DNA of 7,503 nt from Methylococcaceae bacterium. Lineage in GTDB: Bacteria > Pseudomonadota > Gammaproteobacteria > Methylococcales > Methylomonadaceae. The position numbers and the translations under genes were made by a program. The stretch's first letter is position 1; each line of letters begins with the position of its first letter. Below, in pieces: positions 1-6,877 of this stretch. Under the pieces are notes generated by a model. That model worked only from the letters and a program-made list of their open reading frames with translations. It was not told where the DNA came from and did not search any database. The DNA lies in the NCBI GenBank assembly GCA_030618325.1, contig JAUXDP010000152.1, forward strand, positions 1-7,503. The letters are read 5' to 3'.

Positions 1-3000
1 TCATCAACCAATTGCTGGGCATATTTACTGCTGATAAATTGCAAGCGATCTCGGCTTAATTCTGCAACTAAATAGCTGGCTGCCTGCTGTATTTCTAGTG
101 TTGAAAAACCGATTGAATATTGTTCTAAAAATAAGGTTAAAGCCTGATTAATTTCTTTTGCCAATAACAATATGGCTTTATCACTGATTAAACTGCGGTG
201 CATTTGTGTCGCTGATTGCGCCCGTGCCAGCCAATGACTGTAGTGCGATTTCAAATCAGGCATCAGCTCTCGGTTTGCCCAGAAAATAGTGGCTAATGCC
301 CTGCTTGCTGGCGAATAACGCAATAGCTCAGCACTTTGTAAACCGGGAATTAAGCTTTTTAATATCAGTCCGCAATCATGGTCATGTATGCCTTTTTCAT
401 ACCCTTCTCGGTAACGGGGAGCGGAAAAGTCTCTTATTAACTGCTGTAACGCATGTTCATCATTCAATGCGGACTGCAATTTTGTTATATCAAGATTTTG
501 CTGATTATTTTCTGCCGCCTGTAAAATCAAATAGGCAAGATATTCTGCCCGATAGACATCAGGGGATTCAGATTCTAGCGCCATTTCCCAATAGTCTTTT
601 AAGGCAAGCAGGTCTGGGTGTTCGAGTGGTTCAAAATAATCTGTCCCGGTGATATGTAAGTTAAGCTCTCCATCACGCGGGATAATAGTTAAATCTAGCT
701 CTTGGGTATTGACACTAAATTTATGTCTTGGTCCCAGTTTTATGACATTGCCACCCTCTTCATAAATATCTTCTTTGTCGCGCAACGAACGCAAGGCCTG
801 CTCTTGTATCGCTTTAAAACGCGAGGCAATATCATCCGCTTTGACCGCATTATCCAGCTCCCGCAATTTTTCGATTAATTCACGAACTTTTAAAACCAGT
901 GCATCAGAGGCAAAATAAGTATTCAGTTCATCCGCTTCTGTAAAACGCTGACAACGCCGTTCGATATTGACCAGCATACGCTGAGCAGCATCACTCTGTG
1001 ATTGTGCCTTGCGCTGTCTGGCATCTAGCAATTGCTGTTTATGCTTTTCAAAGGATTCGTAAATTTCCTCACGCTTAGTCATTATGTCGTTTAAAAACTG
1101 ATCATAATCACTAAACTGGCTTTCCAATTCTTCCAGCTGTACCAATAATCGTGACAATTGTTCATCACAGCGTTCTGGCGTATTTGCCATTTCCAGCGCA
1201 TTGGCAATGCTCTGAGAAAATAGTTTAAATTGCGCACCAAATTGAGCAATGGCTTCTTCCGACCCCATATCCTTCTGTTTATGTCGCGCATTGGCTTTAC
1301 TTTGATTTAACTGCGAATAGACTTCTGAAATCGCATCAACAATCCGTGTGCGAACCGTTGCATCACTGATTTTTAGGGTAGTCATCAATTCAGCCAGTAA
1401 ATCAAGCCCTTTAGCTGTGGCTTCAATCTGTTCAATCACAGGTGTTAATTCTGCATTGGTTTGTGCTTTTTCGGCCTGCTGATTAAAGTCTGCAATCTTT
1501 TTCTGATAAGGCTGTAGCGCATCATCACCTGCCAGAAAAGCACCCGTTTGTTCACTGAGCTTTTCACTGGCTTCTTGCAATGCTAAATCCAGCTCGTTTA
1601 TGCGCGATAAATCAATATAGCGATAATCTTTAATAGTGGCTAAATGCCCACGCTGATGGCGCAGTTTATCCAATGCAGTAACATAATTTTCTGCTGTTTC
1701 CCAGCTATCTGGCTGGATGGAATGCAATAGTTCAGCCTGATTCTGTTCGGCTTCCTGCATGGTTTTAGCCGATTGCTGACGAATGCTTTCGACCTTTTCA
1801 AATTCATCAATTACCAGTTCAGCGGTACTGGCTATGTCTTTTAAAGAAGCGTCAATCGTCAGTGCTTCTGCATCTTCCAGCCAATAATGTGCATCCAGCA
1901 TTTTTGCTGCCTGCTGGCTAAGGTCTTCATATAATCGTGAGGAAACGGTTTGTTCATCAATTAATCGGCCAATACTGTATAAATCAGCAATACCTCGTAC
2001 CAAAGCAGCATTGCCAATGCGGCCAAAGAAAGATTGATTAGTCGGGGCTTTGCTGGCAAATTCCTGGCTTTGGTAGGGCGTGTGCCAGATTTGCATGGGG
2101 TGAATGCGAGTAGGCTCTGTTTCAGCCGAGAAAATAACAATCGTGCCTTCATCAGATAAGGCATGGCCATGTCCATAAATAGGGTTTTGCAGGGATTGTT
2201 CAATCACATTGTAGGCAAATAGGCCGACTATGCCCTGCTCCGGCTCGTAGAACACGTAAAGAATATCTTCGCCATTGGGGGAGTTAATGCGACGTCTGAA
2301 TTTTAAACCTTCCGTTTCGGTATCGTAAGTTTTGTTCTCGCCTGTCTGTAAATAATAGCCACCTGGGAAAATAATCCCCTGGTCTTCGGGCAATTGAACG
2401 CAAGATTCACCCATCGCATCTAACCGCAATACGGTTTGACTGACACTGTTAAAAATCAGATAACGCCACTGCTTTTCACGATAGGGCAAAATTTTAAGCA
2501 AAATTAGATTGCCTACTTTTGCATAGGCAATTTTGGCATCATCCAGCGATTGGGTCTGGTCTTCTACCTCTTCTCGGTATATGCCCAGGCCATCATCGGT
2601 ATTGTCCTCTACCTTAATGGTTAAATCGCCATTAATGGTTTCAACAAATACTGTATCCAAAATATTGACATGAGGATGGCGACCATTTACTGCATCATCA
2701 CGCGTGGTTTCCTGCCAATCAAAATCAAAAGCAGGTGGCAATTGAATATCACGTTCTCCACGGTTATCAATATACTCAATCTTCTGACCGTCCGCTGAGA
2801 TTGACCAGCGAAAAACTCGAATATCTTCTAGGCGTTCGCCTATTTGGAAGCCTGCGAGCAGTTTGCCGTTTTTAGCCGTCAGTTCTACTAATTGGGTTTG
2901 CTTGTAATAACGATATAACTCAGCAAAATCATTTTGAAAAGAGCTGTTGGTCAGAAAGCTATTGTCGAATGGCTGTTGCTCCATCTCGTAATCTGTTTCA

Positions 3001-3326
3001 TTGTTCTTTTTTAATCGGAACAGGGAAAATACATCCTCGATACGGATTCCTTTTTTTAGCCCGATAAAAACGTTGTAGCCGAATAATAGCAAATCGCCTA
3101 CTTGTACAATATCGCGAGCGACACAATTATTTTCTGTGCGCACTCTAACTCTTGCGGCTACTGCCATTTCTGAGCTGCCAAATTCGGTTAGACGAGCCTT
3201 GTTTAAAGTTTGGGTTTGCTCTTTTAGCTTTTTTCCTTGCTCTAGCAGGCGTTTTCGTATAACTTCGTATGCGCCGCCTTCGGCTACGGCTTGGTCTACT
3301 ATGTTGTTTGATTGCTGTTCAGACAT
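1..3326 (-). CDS. Giant 'DNA repair ATPase'-type protein (DUF3686/AAA family), N-terminal 1108 residues, 3' end beyond window
   Basis: The frame is open from ATG at 3326 to the left edge without a stop, giving 1108 visible residues. The start is supported by TAGGT about 8 bases upstream and by the MSEQQS N-terminus; a repeat lies just before it. The visible protein has three parts. Residues about 1-450 are rich in short beta strands, possibly propeller-like. Residues about 455-815 are long Glu/Gln/Lys/Ala-rich helices, likely coiled coil. The remainder is mixed alpha/beta and contains a GIHDHD stretch at residues 979-984. This layout matches my memory of the very large bacterial proteins annotated 'DNA repair ATPase', with a DUF3686 region followed by a C-terminal AAA domain. 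No Walker A or B motif is visible here, so the AAA part should lie past position 1. The DNA-repair label is an old annotation; proximity to flotillin and NfeD-like genes fits a membrane-associated or stress role better. Its substrate is unknown. Confidence 0.8.
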   Translation of the reverse strand, partial: MSEQQSNNIVDQAVAEGGAYEVIRKRLLEQGKKLKEQTQTLNKARLTEFGSSEMAVAARVRVRTENNCVARDIVQVGDLLLFGYNVFIGLKKGIRIEDVFSLFRLKKNNETDYEMEQQPFDNSFLTNSSFQNDFAELYRYYKQTQLVELTAKNGKLLAGFQIGERLEDIRVFRWSISADGQKIEYIDNRGERDIQLPPAFDFDWQETTRDDAVNGRHPHVNILDTVFVETINGDLTIKVEDNTDDGLGIYREEVEDQTQSLDDAKIAYAKVGNLILLKILPYREKQWRYLIFNSVSQTVLRLDAMGESCVQLPEDQGIIFPGGYYLQTGENKTYDTETEGLKFRRRINSPNGEDILYVFYEPEQGIVGLFAYNVIEQSLQNPIYGHGHALSDEGTIVIFSAETEPTRIHPMQIWHTPYQSQEFASKAPTNQSFFGRIGNAALVRGIADLYSIGRLIDEQTVSSRLYEDLSQQAAKMLDAHYWLEDAEALTIDASLKDIASTAELVIDEFEKVESIRQQSAKTMQEAEQNQAELLHSIQPDSWETAENYVTALDKLRHQRGHLATIKDYRYIDLSRINELDLALQEASEKLSEQTGAFLAGDDALQPYQKKIADFNQQAEKAQTNAELTPVIEQIEATAKGLDLLAELMTTLKISDATVRTRIVDAISEVYSQLNQSKANARHKQKDMGSEEAIAQFGAQFKLFSQSIANALEMANTPERCDEQLSRLLVQLEELESQFSDYDQFLNDIMTKREEIYESFEKHKQQLLDARQRKAQSQSDAAQRMLVNIERRCQRFTEADELNTYFASDALVLKVRELIEKLRELDNAVKADDIASRFKAIQEQALRSLRDKEDIYEEGGNVIKLGPRHKFSVNTQELDLTIIPRDGELNLHITGTDYFEPLEHPDLLALKDYWEMALESESPDVYRAEYLAYLILQAAENNQQNLDITKLQSALNDEHALQQLIRDFSAPRYREGYEKGIHDHDCGLILKSLIPGLQSAELLRYSPASRALATIFWANRELMPDLKSHYSHWLARAQSATQMHRSLISDKAILLLAKEINQALTLFLEQYSIGFSTLEIQQAASYLVAELSRDRLQFISSKYAQQLVD

Positions 3327-3331
3327 TGCGC

Positions 3332-3338
3332 TTACCTA
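3332..3338 (-). promoter_or_regulatory. Ribosome binding site of the giant ATPase-family gene
   Basis: On the minus strand this reads TTAGGTAA, with AGG placed 8 bases before the ATG at 3326. It lies directly downstream of the palindromic repeat, so the repeat forms most of the leader. It supports the chosen start but is only a moderate match to Shine-Dalgarno. Confidence 0.5.
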
Positions 3339-3342
3339 ATGA

Positions 3343-3417
3343 TTTATCGTTCCCATGCTCCTGCGTGGGAATTCAGAGCGTTCCAGTATGAATTCCCACG
3401 GAAACCGTGGGAACTAT
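3343..3417 (+). repeat. Palindromic intergenic repeat, copy A (REP/MITE-like)
   Basis: This 75-base element fills nearly all of the gap between the membrane-protein stop (3421-3423) and the ATPase ribosome binding site. It contains two hairpins. The first is TTCCCATGC (3350-3358) against GCGTGGGAA (3363-3371), with one G-T pair and a 4-base loop. The second is TTCCCACGG (3393-3401) against CCGTGGGAA (3405-3413), a perfect 9-base stem with an AAA loop. An 8-base inverted repeat, GGAATTCA (3368-3375) and TGAATTCC (3389-3396), joins them. Its two ends match the ends of copy B (6767-6870) in inverted orientation: 18 identical bases at 3343-3360 and 11 at 3407-3417. No transposase gene and no T-run follow, so it is neither an autonomous element nor a typical intrinsic terminator. 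It may still stabilise or attenuate the transcript. Confidence 0.85.
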
Positions 3418-3420
3418 AAT

Positions 3421-4161
3421 CTAGTCTTGTTTTTTGATCTTTATTTTTGGCAACTCATTCTTGCTTAAAACTTTGAATGTATTTAATTGAAATTGTAATG
3501 AGTAACCAATACCAGCATTTTGAAATACAATAAATATCTTATCTTTGTCTACAAGTGACTTGGAAATAATTTTATCGAATTTCTCAATAATAATTTGATA
3601 GTTACTGCCATCTGGATTCGCAACCGCTAACGATCGTTTATCTTCAAAATTTAAAATATGGTCATCATTGCTATCCTTAGTCACTATTTGAAAAAACAAT
3701 GCGACAGTTTTCGGGTGTGCAGACATCGGTGGGTCAAACGCTCTGTCCCTAAATGCTTCAATATCAATAATAATACGGTCAACATCATCAAATAACCAAA
3801 AGGATTTATTTGTCACTGAATCAATGAACAGTATATTTTTAGCAGTACTTCTCCATTGATTATAATTGCGCCAACCACTCTTTGACACCATACCCATAGT
3901 GCTTTCTTTGGCTTCTTTATTCTCAGAAACCAAAGGTAAAATGACCATATTTCTAACGCTGTCAACAGGCGTTCCTAGCACCCATTTTTCTTTACCTTCT
4001 GGATCCTCAGCGACACTAACAATGACTTCTTGTTTAGGCGCTTCCCAAGTCAGTTTTCTATAGGCTTCAGTAAGCATAAGAAAAGCCAGAGATATTGCTA
4101 CTACAAAAATAAGCAAGCCATCTAATCGCCAAACCCATTTGAAAAACTTATTTCGTTCCAT
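3421..4161 (-). CDS. Unrecognised single-pass membrane protein, 246 residues, probably periplasm-facing
   Basis: I do not recognise this protein. It starts at ATG 4161 with AAGAG 7 bases upstream, 28 bases after the dioxygenase stop, and ends at a TAG. The N-terminus is basic (MERNKFFKW), followed by one hydrophobic segment at about residues 15-33. The basic end suggests N-terminus inside and a soluble domain of about 210 residues outside the inner membrane. The segment is followed by TEAYRK with no clear signal-peptidase site, so it reads as an anchor rather than a cleaved signal. The domain is beta-rich and aromatic; strands such as ILFID, FWLFDDV, TVALFFQIV and KIFIVFQ suggest a beta-sandwich or partial propeller. 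There are no cysteines, and no catalytic motif was found. It probably shares a transcript with the dioxygenase and flotillin. Composition is AT-rich: rows 3481 and 3541 hold 13 and 14 G/C of 60 bases, well below sampled rows of the flotillin and ATPase genes. Confidence 0.85.
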   Translation of the reverse strand: MERNKFFKWVWRLDGLLIFVVAISLAFLMLTEAYRKLTWEAPKQEVIVSVAEDPEGKEKWVLGTPVDSVRNMVILPLVSENKEAKESTMGMVSKSGWRNYNQWRSTAKNILFIDSVTNKSFWLFDDVDRIIIDIEAFRDRAFDPPMSAHPKTVALFFQIVTKDSNDDHILNFEDKRSLAVANPDGSNYQIIIEKFDKIISKSLVDKDKIFIVFQNAGIGYSLQFQLNTFKVLSKNELPKIKIKKQD

Positions 4162-4168
4162 ATTATTT

Positions 4169-4173
4169 CTCTT
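4169..4173 (-). promoter_or_regulatory. Ribosome binding site of the unknown membrane protein
   Basis: On the minus strand this reads AAGAG, 7 bases before the ATG at 4161, within a purine-rich AAAAGAGAAATAAT leader. It lies in the 28-base gap after the dioxygenase stop. There is no room for an obvious separate promoter or terminator, which favours co-transcription. Confidence 0.45.
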
Positions 4174-4189
4174 TTAGTTTTATGGTTTT

Positions 4190-4870
4190 TTATACACCTT
4201 CATACCAATCCAATGGTTTAGGCAAAGACATAGCTGAATATTCAAAATGAATAACCCTTCGGTGCTTCGGTTTAGTTGCTTTTCTGGAAGAATGAAATAA
4301 TAACGGATTCATTATCAACACATCACCAGAATTAGCGGTACATTCTTTAACTTCTGACTTTTCAACAACCTTTAAAATATTTTTAGAATTAACTCTTCCA
4401 TCCCTATGCGTTTCAGGAATGATTCTTAAAACGCCTGTTTCGGTATTCGCTGGGTCAAGGTGGACTCTAAGCGTAACAATATTAGATAAATACTCCTCTG
4501 GCGGCTCAACATGCATTACACCTTGCTTCTCACGCCAGAAACTAAAACCTGGCATATCTACTTTAACTTTCACTGCAATAGAAGTATCTTGGTGCCAGGC
4601 AACATTCCAATTTGCATTAGGCAACTTATCAAAAAATACCGCACGTATTGGTTTTGCCTTATTCCCCAGCATTTCCTTAGCAATAGATGATAACGGTGTA
4701 GACAGTGCTAGCTCACGGATACAGGGAAGTTTATTCATTAAGTCCCTGATGCCGTAATGATTCACCTCTTTTTCAAAGAGATTCAGTGCTTTTTTTAATA
4801 CATTAATCTCATCTGCACTGATAGCATTTTTAACCATGAAATATCCCTTTATTTCATACTCCAGTTTCAT
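4190..4870 (-). CDS. PhyH (phytanoyl-CoA dioxygenase) family Fe(II)/2-oxoglutarate oxygenase, 226 residues
   Basis: The protein carries the signature of the PhyH branch of double-stranded beta-helix oxygenases. The iron site is predicted as H93 and D95 in WHQDTS (the HxD pair) plus H193 in LLFHSS. R204 or R205 in HRRVIHFEYS lies 11-12 residues after the distal His, where this family binds the 2-oxoglutarate carboxylate. LRVHLDPANTETGVLRIIPETHR (about residues 134-156) is the typical core segment ending in 'G-x-L-R-x-I-P-x-T/S-H'. All key residues are present, so it should be an active hydroxylase-type enzyme. No signal peptide or membrane segment is seen, so it is cytoplasmic. The substrate cannot be read from sequence: PhyH relatives act on lipids, small metabolites, natural-product intermediates and some macromolecules. 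Its start is 2 bases after the flotillin stop, which suggests translational coupling. The first ATG is kept because residues 5-10 (YEIKGY) fit the usual PhyH opening, but a second ATG at 4837 (M12) has a better ribosome binding site. Confidence 0.92.
   Translation of the reverse strand: MKLEYEIKGYFMVKNAISADEINVLKKALNLFEKEVNHYGIRDLMNKLPCIRELALSTPLSSIAKEMLGNKAKPIRAVFFDKLPNANWNVAWHQDTSIAVKVKVDMPGFSFWREKQGVMHVEPPEEYLSNIVTLRVHLDPANTETGVLRIIPETHRDGRVNSKNILKVVEKSEVKECTANSGDVLIMNPLLFHSSRKATKPKHRRVIHFEYSAMSLPKPLDWYEGV
4845..4850 (-). promoter_or_regulatory. Strong internal Shine-Dalgarno (AAAGGG) before the second ATG of the dioxygenase
   Basis: On the minus strand AAAGGG sits 7 bases before an in-frame ATG at 4837 (M12 of the longer form). 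The upstream ATG at 4870 has only AAAAATAAAG before it, which is the flotillin stop region and a poor ribosome site. Either the gene starts at 4837 and loses the first 11 residues, or it starts at 4870 by coupling to flotillin termination. Confidence 0.4.
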
Positions 4871-4872
4871 CT

Positions 4873-6735
4873 TTATTTTTTAGAATCTAGCCTGTTCATC
4901 ACCTTATCTAAAAGCTCAGTTACTACTTTGCTTTTAGTTGAAAAACCATCAATCGCTTTACCTAAAGACAATGATTTAGAAAAGGTATCAAAGAAGTGCT
5001 GTTCACCACCAACAATATCAATTTTGGCTTCTTTCAATGCGGTTGCCAATACATCGGCGTTTTCACGAGCAATCTCTTTGCCTGCTTCAATTGAGGCAAT
5101 AGCTTCTTTAAAAGCCGTTTCCAGACTCATGCGGAATTCTTCATGTTCACGCGCCTTGTCACTCATATTTCCCATCGCTGAGAACTTATCAACCAGACCA
5201 TCCGCTTCTGCTTTGAATTGCTCGCGTGTCACTTCGGCTCCTACCATGCCTATATCTTTTTTGGCGGCGGCTTCTGCTTCACCTTTTGCACTAATCACTC
5301 TGGCTTCTGCCAGTCCTTCTTTTTCCAAAGAATCTGCTTTAGCTTCCTGAACTTTTGCTTCTGCTAAACCAGAAGCAGCTTGTTCTGCCTGTACCCCTTC
5401 CGCCAGTTTTTTCTTAGCATCTGCTTCACGAGCAGACGCATCTAAATCAGCTTGAGCTAAGGTGGTGATTTCTGTGGCTTTATGATGGGCAGCCAATTCT
5501 TCTGCTTCTGCAGCTTTTACATGTTTAATTTTTTCTTCCTCAGCCTCTGCTTCGGCGCCTAAAACCTGAATCTGTTTGAGACGATCTGCTTCTGAAACTT
5601 CTCTCACTTCATTAATTTTTTCTTCTTCAATAGCAACGGCCTTATCTACAATTACTCGTTCTTGAATGACTCGGGCAATTTCTTTTTTCTCAATTTCTAT
5701 GGCTTTATCAGCTTCAATTGTTTGTAGGTCTACTTCTCGTTTACGCGCCACAATTTCCAAATCTCGCGCTCTGGTGACTTTTTCCACTTCGATAGCAACA
5801 GCACGTTGACGATTTTGTTCGGCGACTTCCACTTCTCGTTTCTGGTTTTCCATTTGCACTGCCAAGTCTTGATCCACCATGATAGTGGTTGAATCAGATT
5901 TTTTTCGTTCTTCTTCCTGAACTTTTTTAGTTTCAGCTTCTTCACGGGCACGAATAGTTAGCACCTCACGTTCTTGCTTAGCTTCTGCATCCGCTTGTTG
6001 ACGCTGTAGTTCCAGCATAGCTTCAACCGTTTCTACATCTTTTTTCTTAATCGCCAATTCTTCATCACGCTCCAATATATTGGTACGCACATTCTGAATA
6101 GCCGTCATTTCGGTGATCTTTTTAATACCTTCTGCATCTAATATATTATTAGGGTCTAACGAGGCTTTAGGTGTTTGTTCCAAATAATCAATTGCCACAT
6201 CCTCCAATACATAGCCGTTTAAATCATCCCCAATCACTTCAATAATCTTTTCCCTAAAGTCGATTCTATTTTCAAATAACTGTACAAATTCAAACTTTTT
6301 ACCCACGGTTTTTAAAGCTTCTGAGAATTTAGCTGAAAATAGCTGATACACTGACTCTCGGTCTGATGCTCGATCCACACCGATTGATTTTGCTACTCTT
6401 AATACATCTTCGGTAGTTTCATTTACCCGTAGATAGAAGGCAACGGTAATATCGGCACGCATATTATCCGCACAAATTAAACCGTCATTTCCTCGTCGGT
6501 CCACCTCTAAGGTAATCAACGAAATTTTCATGAATTCTTTTTTATAGATAATCGGATAAACCAGCGCACCTGTAAAATGCACTTTGGGTTTAGAACTCAT
6601 ATCATTAACAATCAAAGCGGTGCCTTGGTCCACCTTGATATAGAATGCCTTGAATAGAATGGCAATGCCCATGATAACGATAAAAAAGATGATTATGCCT
6701 GTAATAATAGGCATTAATACGGATAAATCAGCCAT
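4873..6735 (-). CDS. yqiK: Flotillin-family SPFH/band-7 membrane scaffold protein (YqiK-type), 620 residues
   Basis: Flotillins oligomerise at the inner membrane and organise membrane microdomains, often with an NfeD-type partner. Here the N-terminus has one hydrophobic segment (about residues 6-30). An SPFH/band-7 domain follows (about 31-200), including YIKVDQGTALIVND and ADNMRADITVAFYLRV. A very long charged coiled coil of Glu/Ala/Lys/Arg-rich helices runs from about 205 to 520. A flotillin-type C-terminal region of mixed helices ends in NRLDSKK. The length is close to, and somewhat above, E. coli YqiK (about 550 residues). The start is ATG 6735 because GGAG lies 8 bases upstream; a longer frame from GTG 6777 would begin inside the palindromic repeat and has no such signal. 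The partner yqiJ-like gene is upstream across a repeat, and the dioxygenase starts 2 bases downstream. The organised operon suggests the downstream proteins work at or near flotillin domains, which is an inference. Confidence 0.93.
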   Translation of the reverse strand: MADLSVLMPIITGIIIFFIVIMGIAILFKAFYIKVDQGTALIVNDMSSKPKVHFTGALVYPIIYKKEFMKISLITLEVDRRGNDGLICADNMRADITVAFYLRVNETTEDVLRVAKSIGVDRASDRESVYQLFSAKFSEALKTVGKKFEFVQLFENRIDFREKIIEVIGDDLNGYVLEDVAIDYLEQTPKASLDPNNILDAEGIKKITEMTAIQNVRTNILERDEELAIKKKDVETVEAMLELQRQQADAEAKQEREVLTIRAREEAETKKVQEEERKKSDSTTIMVDQDLAVQMENQKREVEVAEQNRQRAVAIEVEKVTRARDLEIVARKREVDLQTIEADKAIEIEKKEIARVIQERVIVDKAVAIEEEKINEVREVSEADRLKQIQVLGAEAEAEEEKIKHVKAAEAEELAAHHKATEITTLAQADLDASAREADAKKKLAEGVQAEQAASGLAEAKVQEAKADSLEKEGLAEARVISAKGEAEAAAKKDIGMVGAEVTREQFKAEADGLVDKFSAMGNMSDKAREHEEFRMSLETAFKEAIASIEAGKEIARENADVLATALKEAKIDIVGGEQHFFDTFSKSLSLGKAIDGFSTKSKVVTELLDKVMNRLDSKK

Positions 6736-6743
6736 GATTTGTG

Positions 6744-6747
6744 CTCC
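6744..6747 (-). promoter_or_regulatory. Ribosome binding site fixing the flotillin start at 6735
   Basis: On the minus strand this is GGAG (in AAGTGGAGCACAAATC), 8 bases before ATG 6735. It lies inside the 14-codon extension that a GTG start at 6777 would add, and so argues that the extension is not translated. Confidence 0.65.
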
Positions 6748-6766
6748 ACTTTGTTTTAAAAATTTG

Positions 6767-6870
6767 ATAGTTCCCACTCTCTTTGAGGGAGTTCATATAT
6801 GGGCGATCTCGCGTCCTGTGACGCAGAGCGTCACCAATTGCATCCCCACGCAGAGCATGGGAACGATAAA
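6767..6870 (-). repeat. Palindromic intergenic repeat, copy B (REP/MITE-like)
   Basis: This 104-base element fills most of the yqiJ-yqiK gap. It is the same kind as copy A (3343-3417) but in the opposite orientation: GAGCATGGGAACGATAAA at 6853-6870 is the exact reverse complement of 3343-3360, and ATAGTTCCCAC at 6767-6777 of 3407-3417. The middle is longer and different. It has a perfect 7-base stem, GTGACGC (6818-6824) with GCGTCAC (6828-6834) and an AGA loop. An outer hairpin is formed by 6843-6851 and 6855-6863, whose odd pairs become G-U in minus-strand RNA. A weaker hairpin is at 6776-6792. There is no coding capacity and no T-run, so it is a non-autonomous repeat that would be transcribed as structured RNA between the two genes. 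Confidence 0.85.
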
Positions 6871-6877
6871 TTAGTGC

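Noticed and set aside
296..652. 118-residue plus-strand open frame
   Set aside because: It lies entirely opposite the continuous minus-strand ATPase-family gene, with no ribosome site and no family resemblance. Other short frames at 1091-1291, 1961-2203, 3136-3339, 3866-4063, 4419-4757, 5730-5951 and 6650-6874 were rejected for the same kind of reason.
3343..3417. Intrinsic transcription terminator
   Set aside because: The stems are strong, but neither strand has a run of T after them, and the same structure lies between two probably co-transcribed genes at copy B.
4928..5350. 140-residue plus-strand open frame opposite the flotillin coiled coil
   Set aside because: It is the antisense shadow of Glu/Ala/Lys-rich codons, which read as Ser/Ala/Phe-rich on the other strand. 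There is no start signal or recognisable protein.
6736..6777. GTG start at 6777 extending the flotillin by 14 residues
   Set aside because: The GTG lies in the end of the palindromic repeat, has no ribosome binding site, and the added residues do not belong to the flotillin N-terminus. ATG 6735 has GGAG 8 bases upstream.
3343..6870. Composite transposon or CRISPR array
   Set aside because: There is no transposase gene between or beside the repeats, only two copies are present, their cores differ, and there are no regular spacers.
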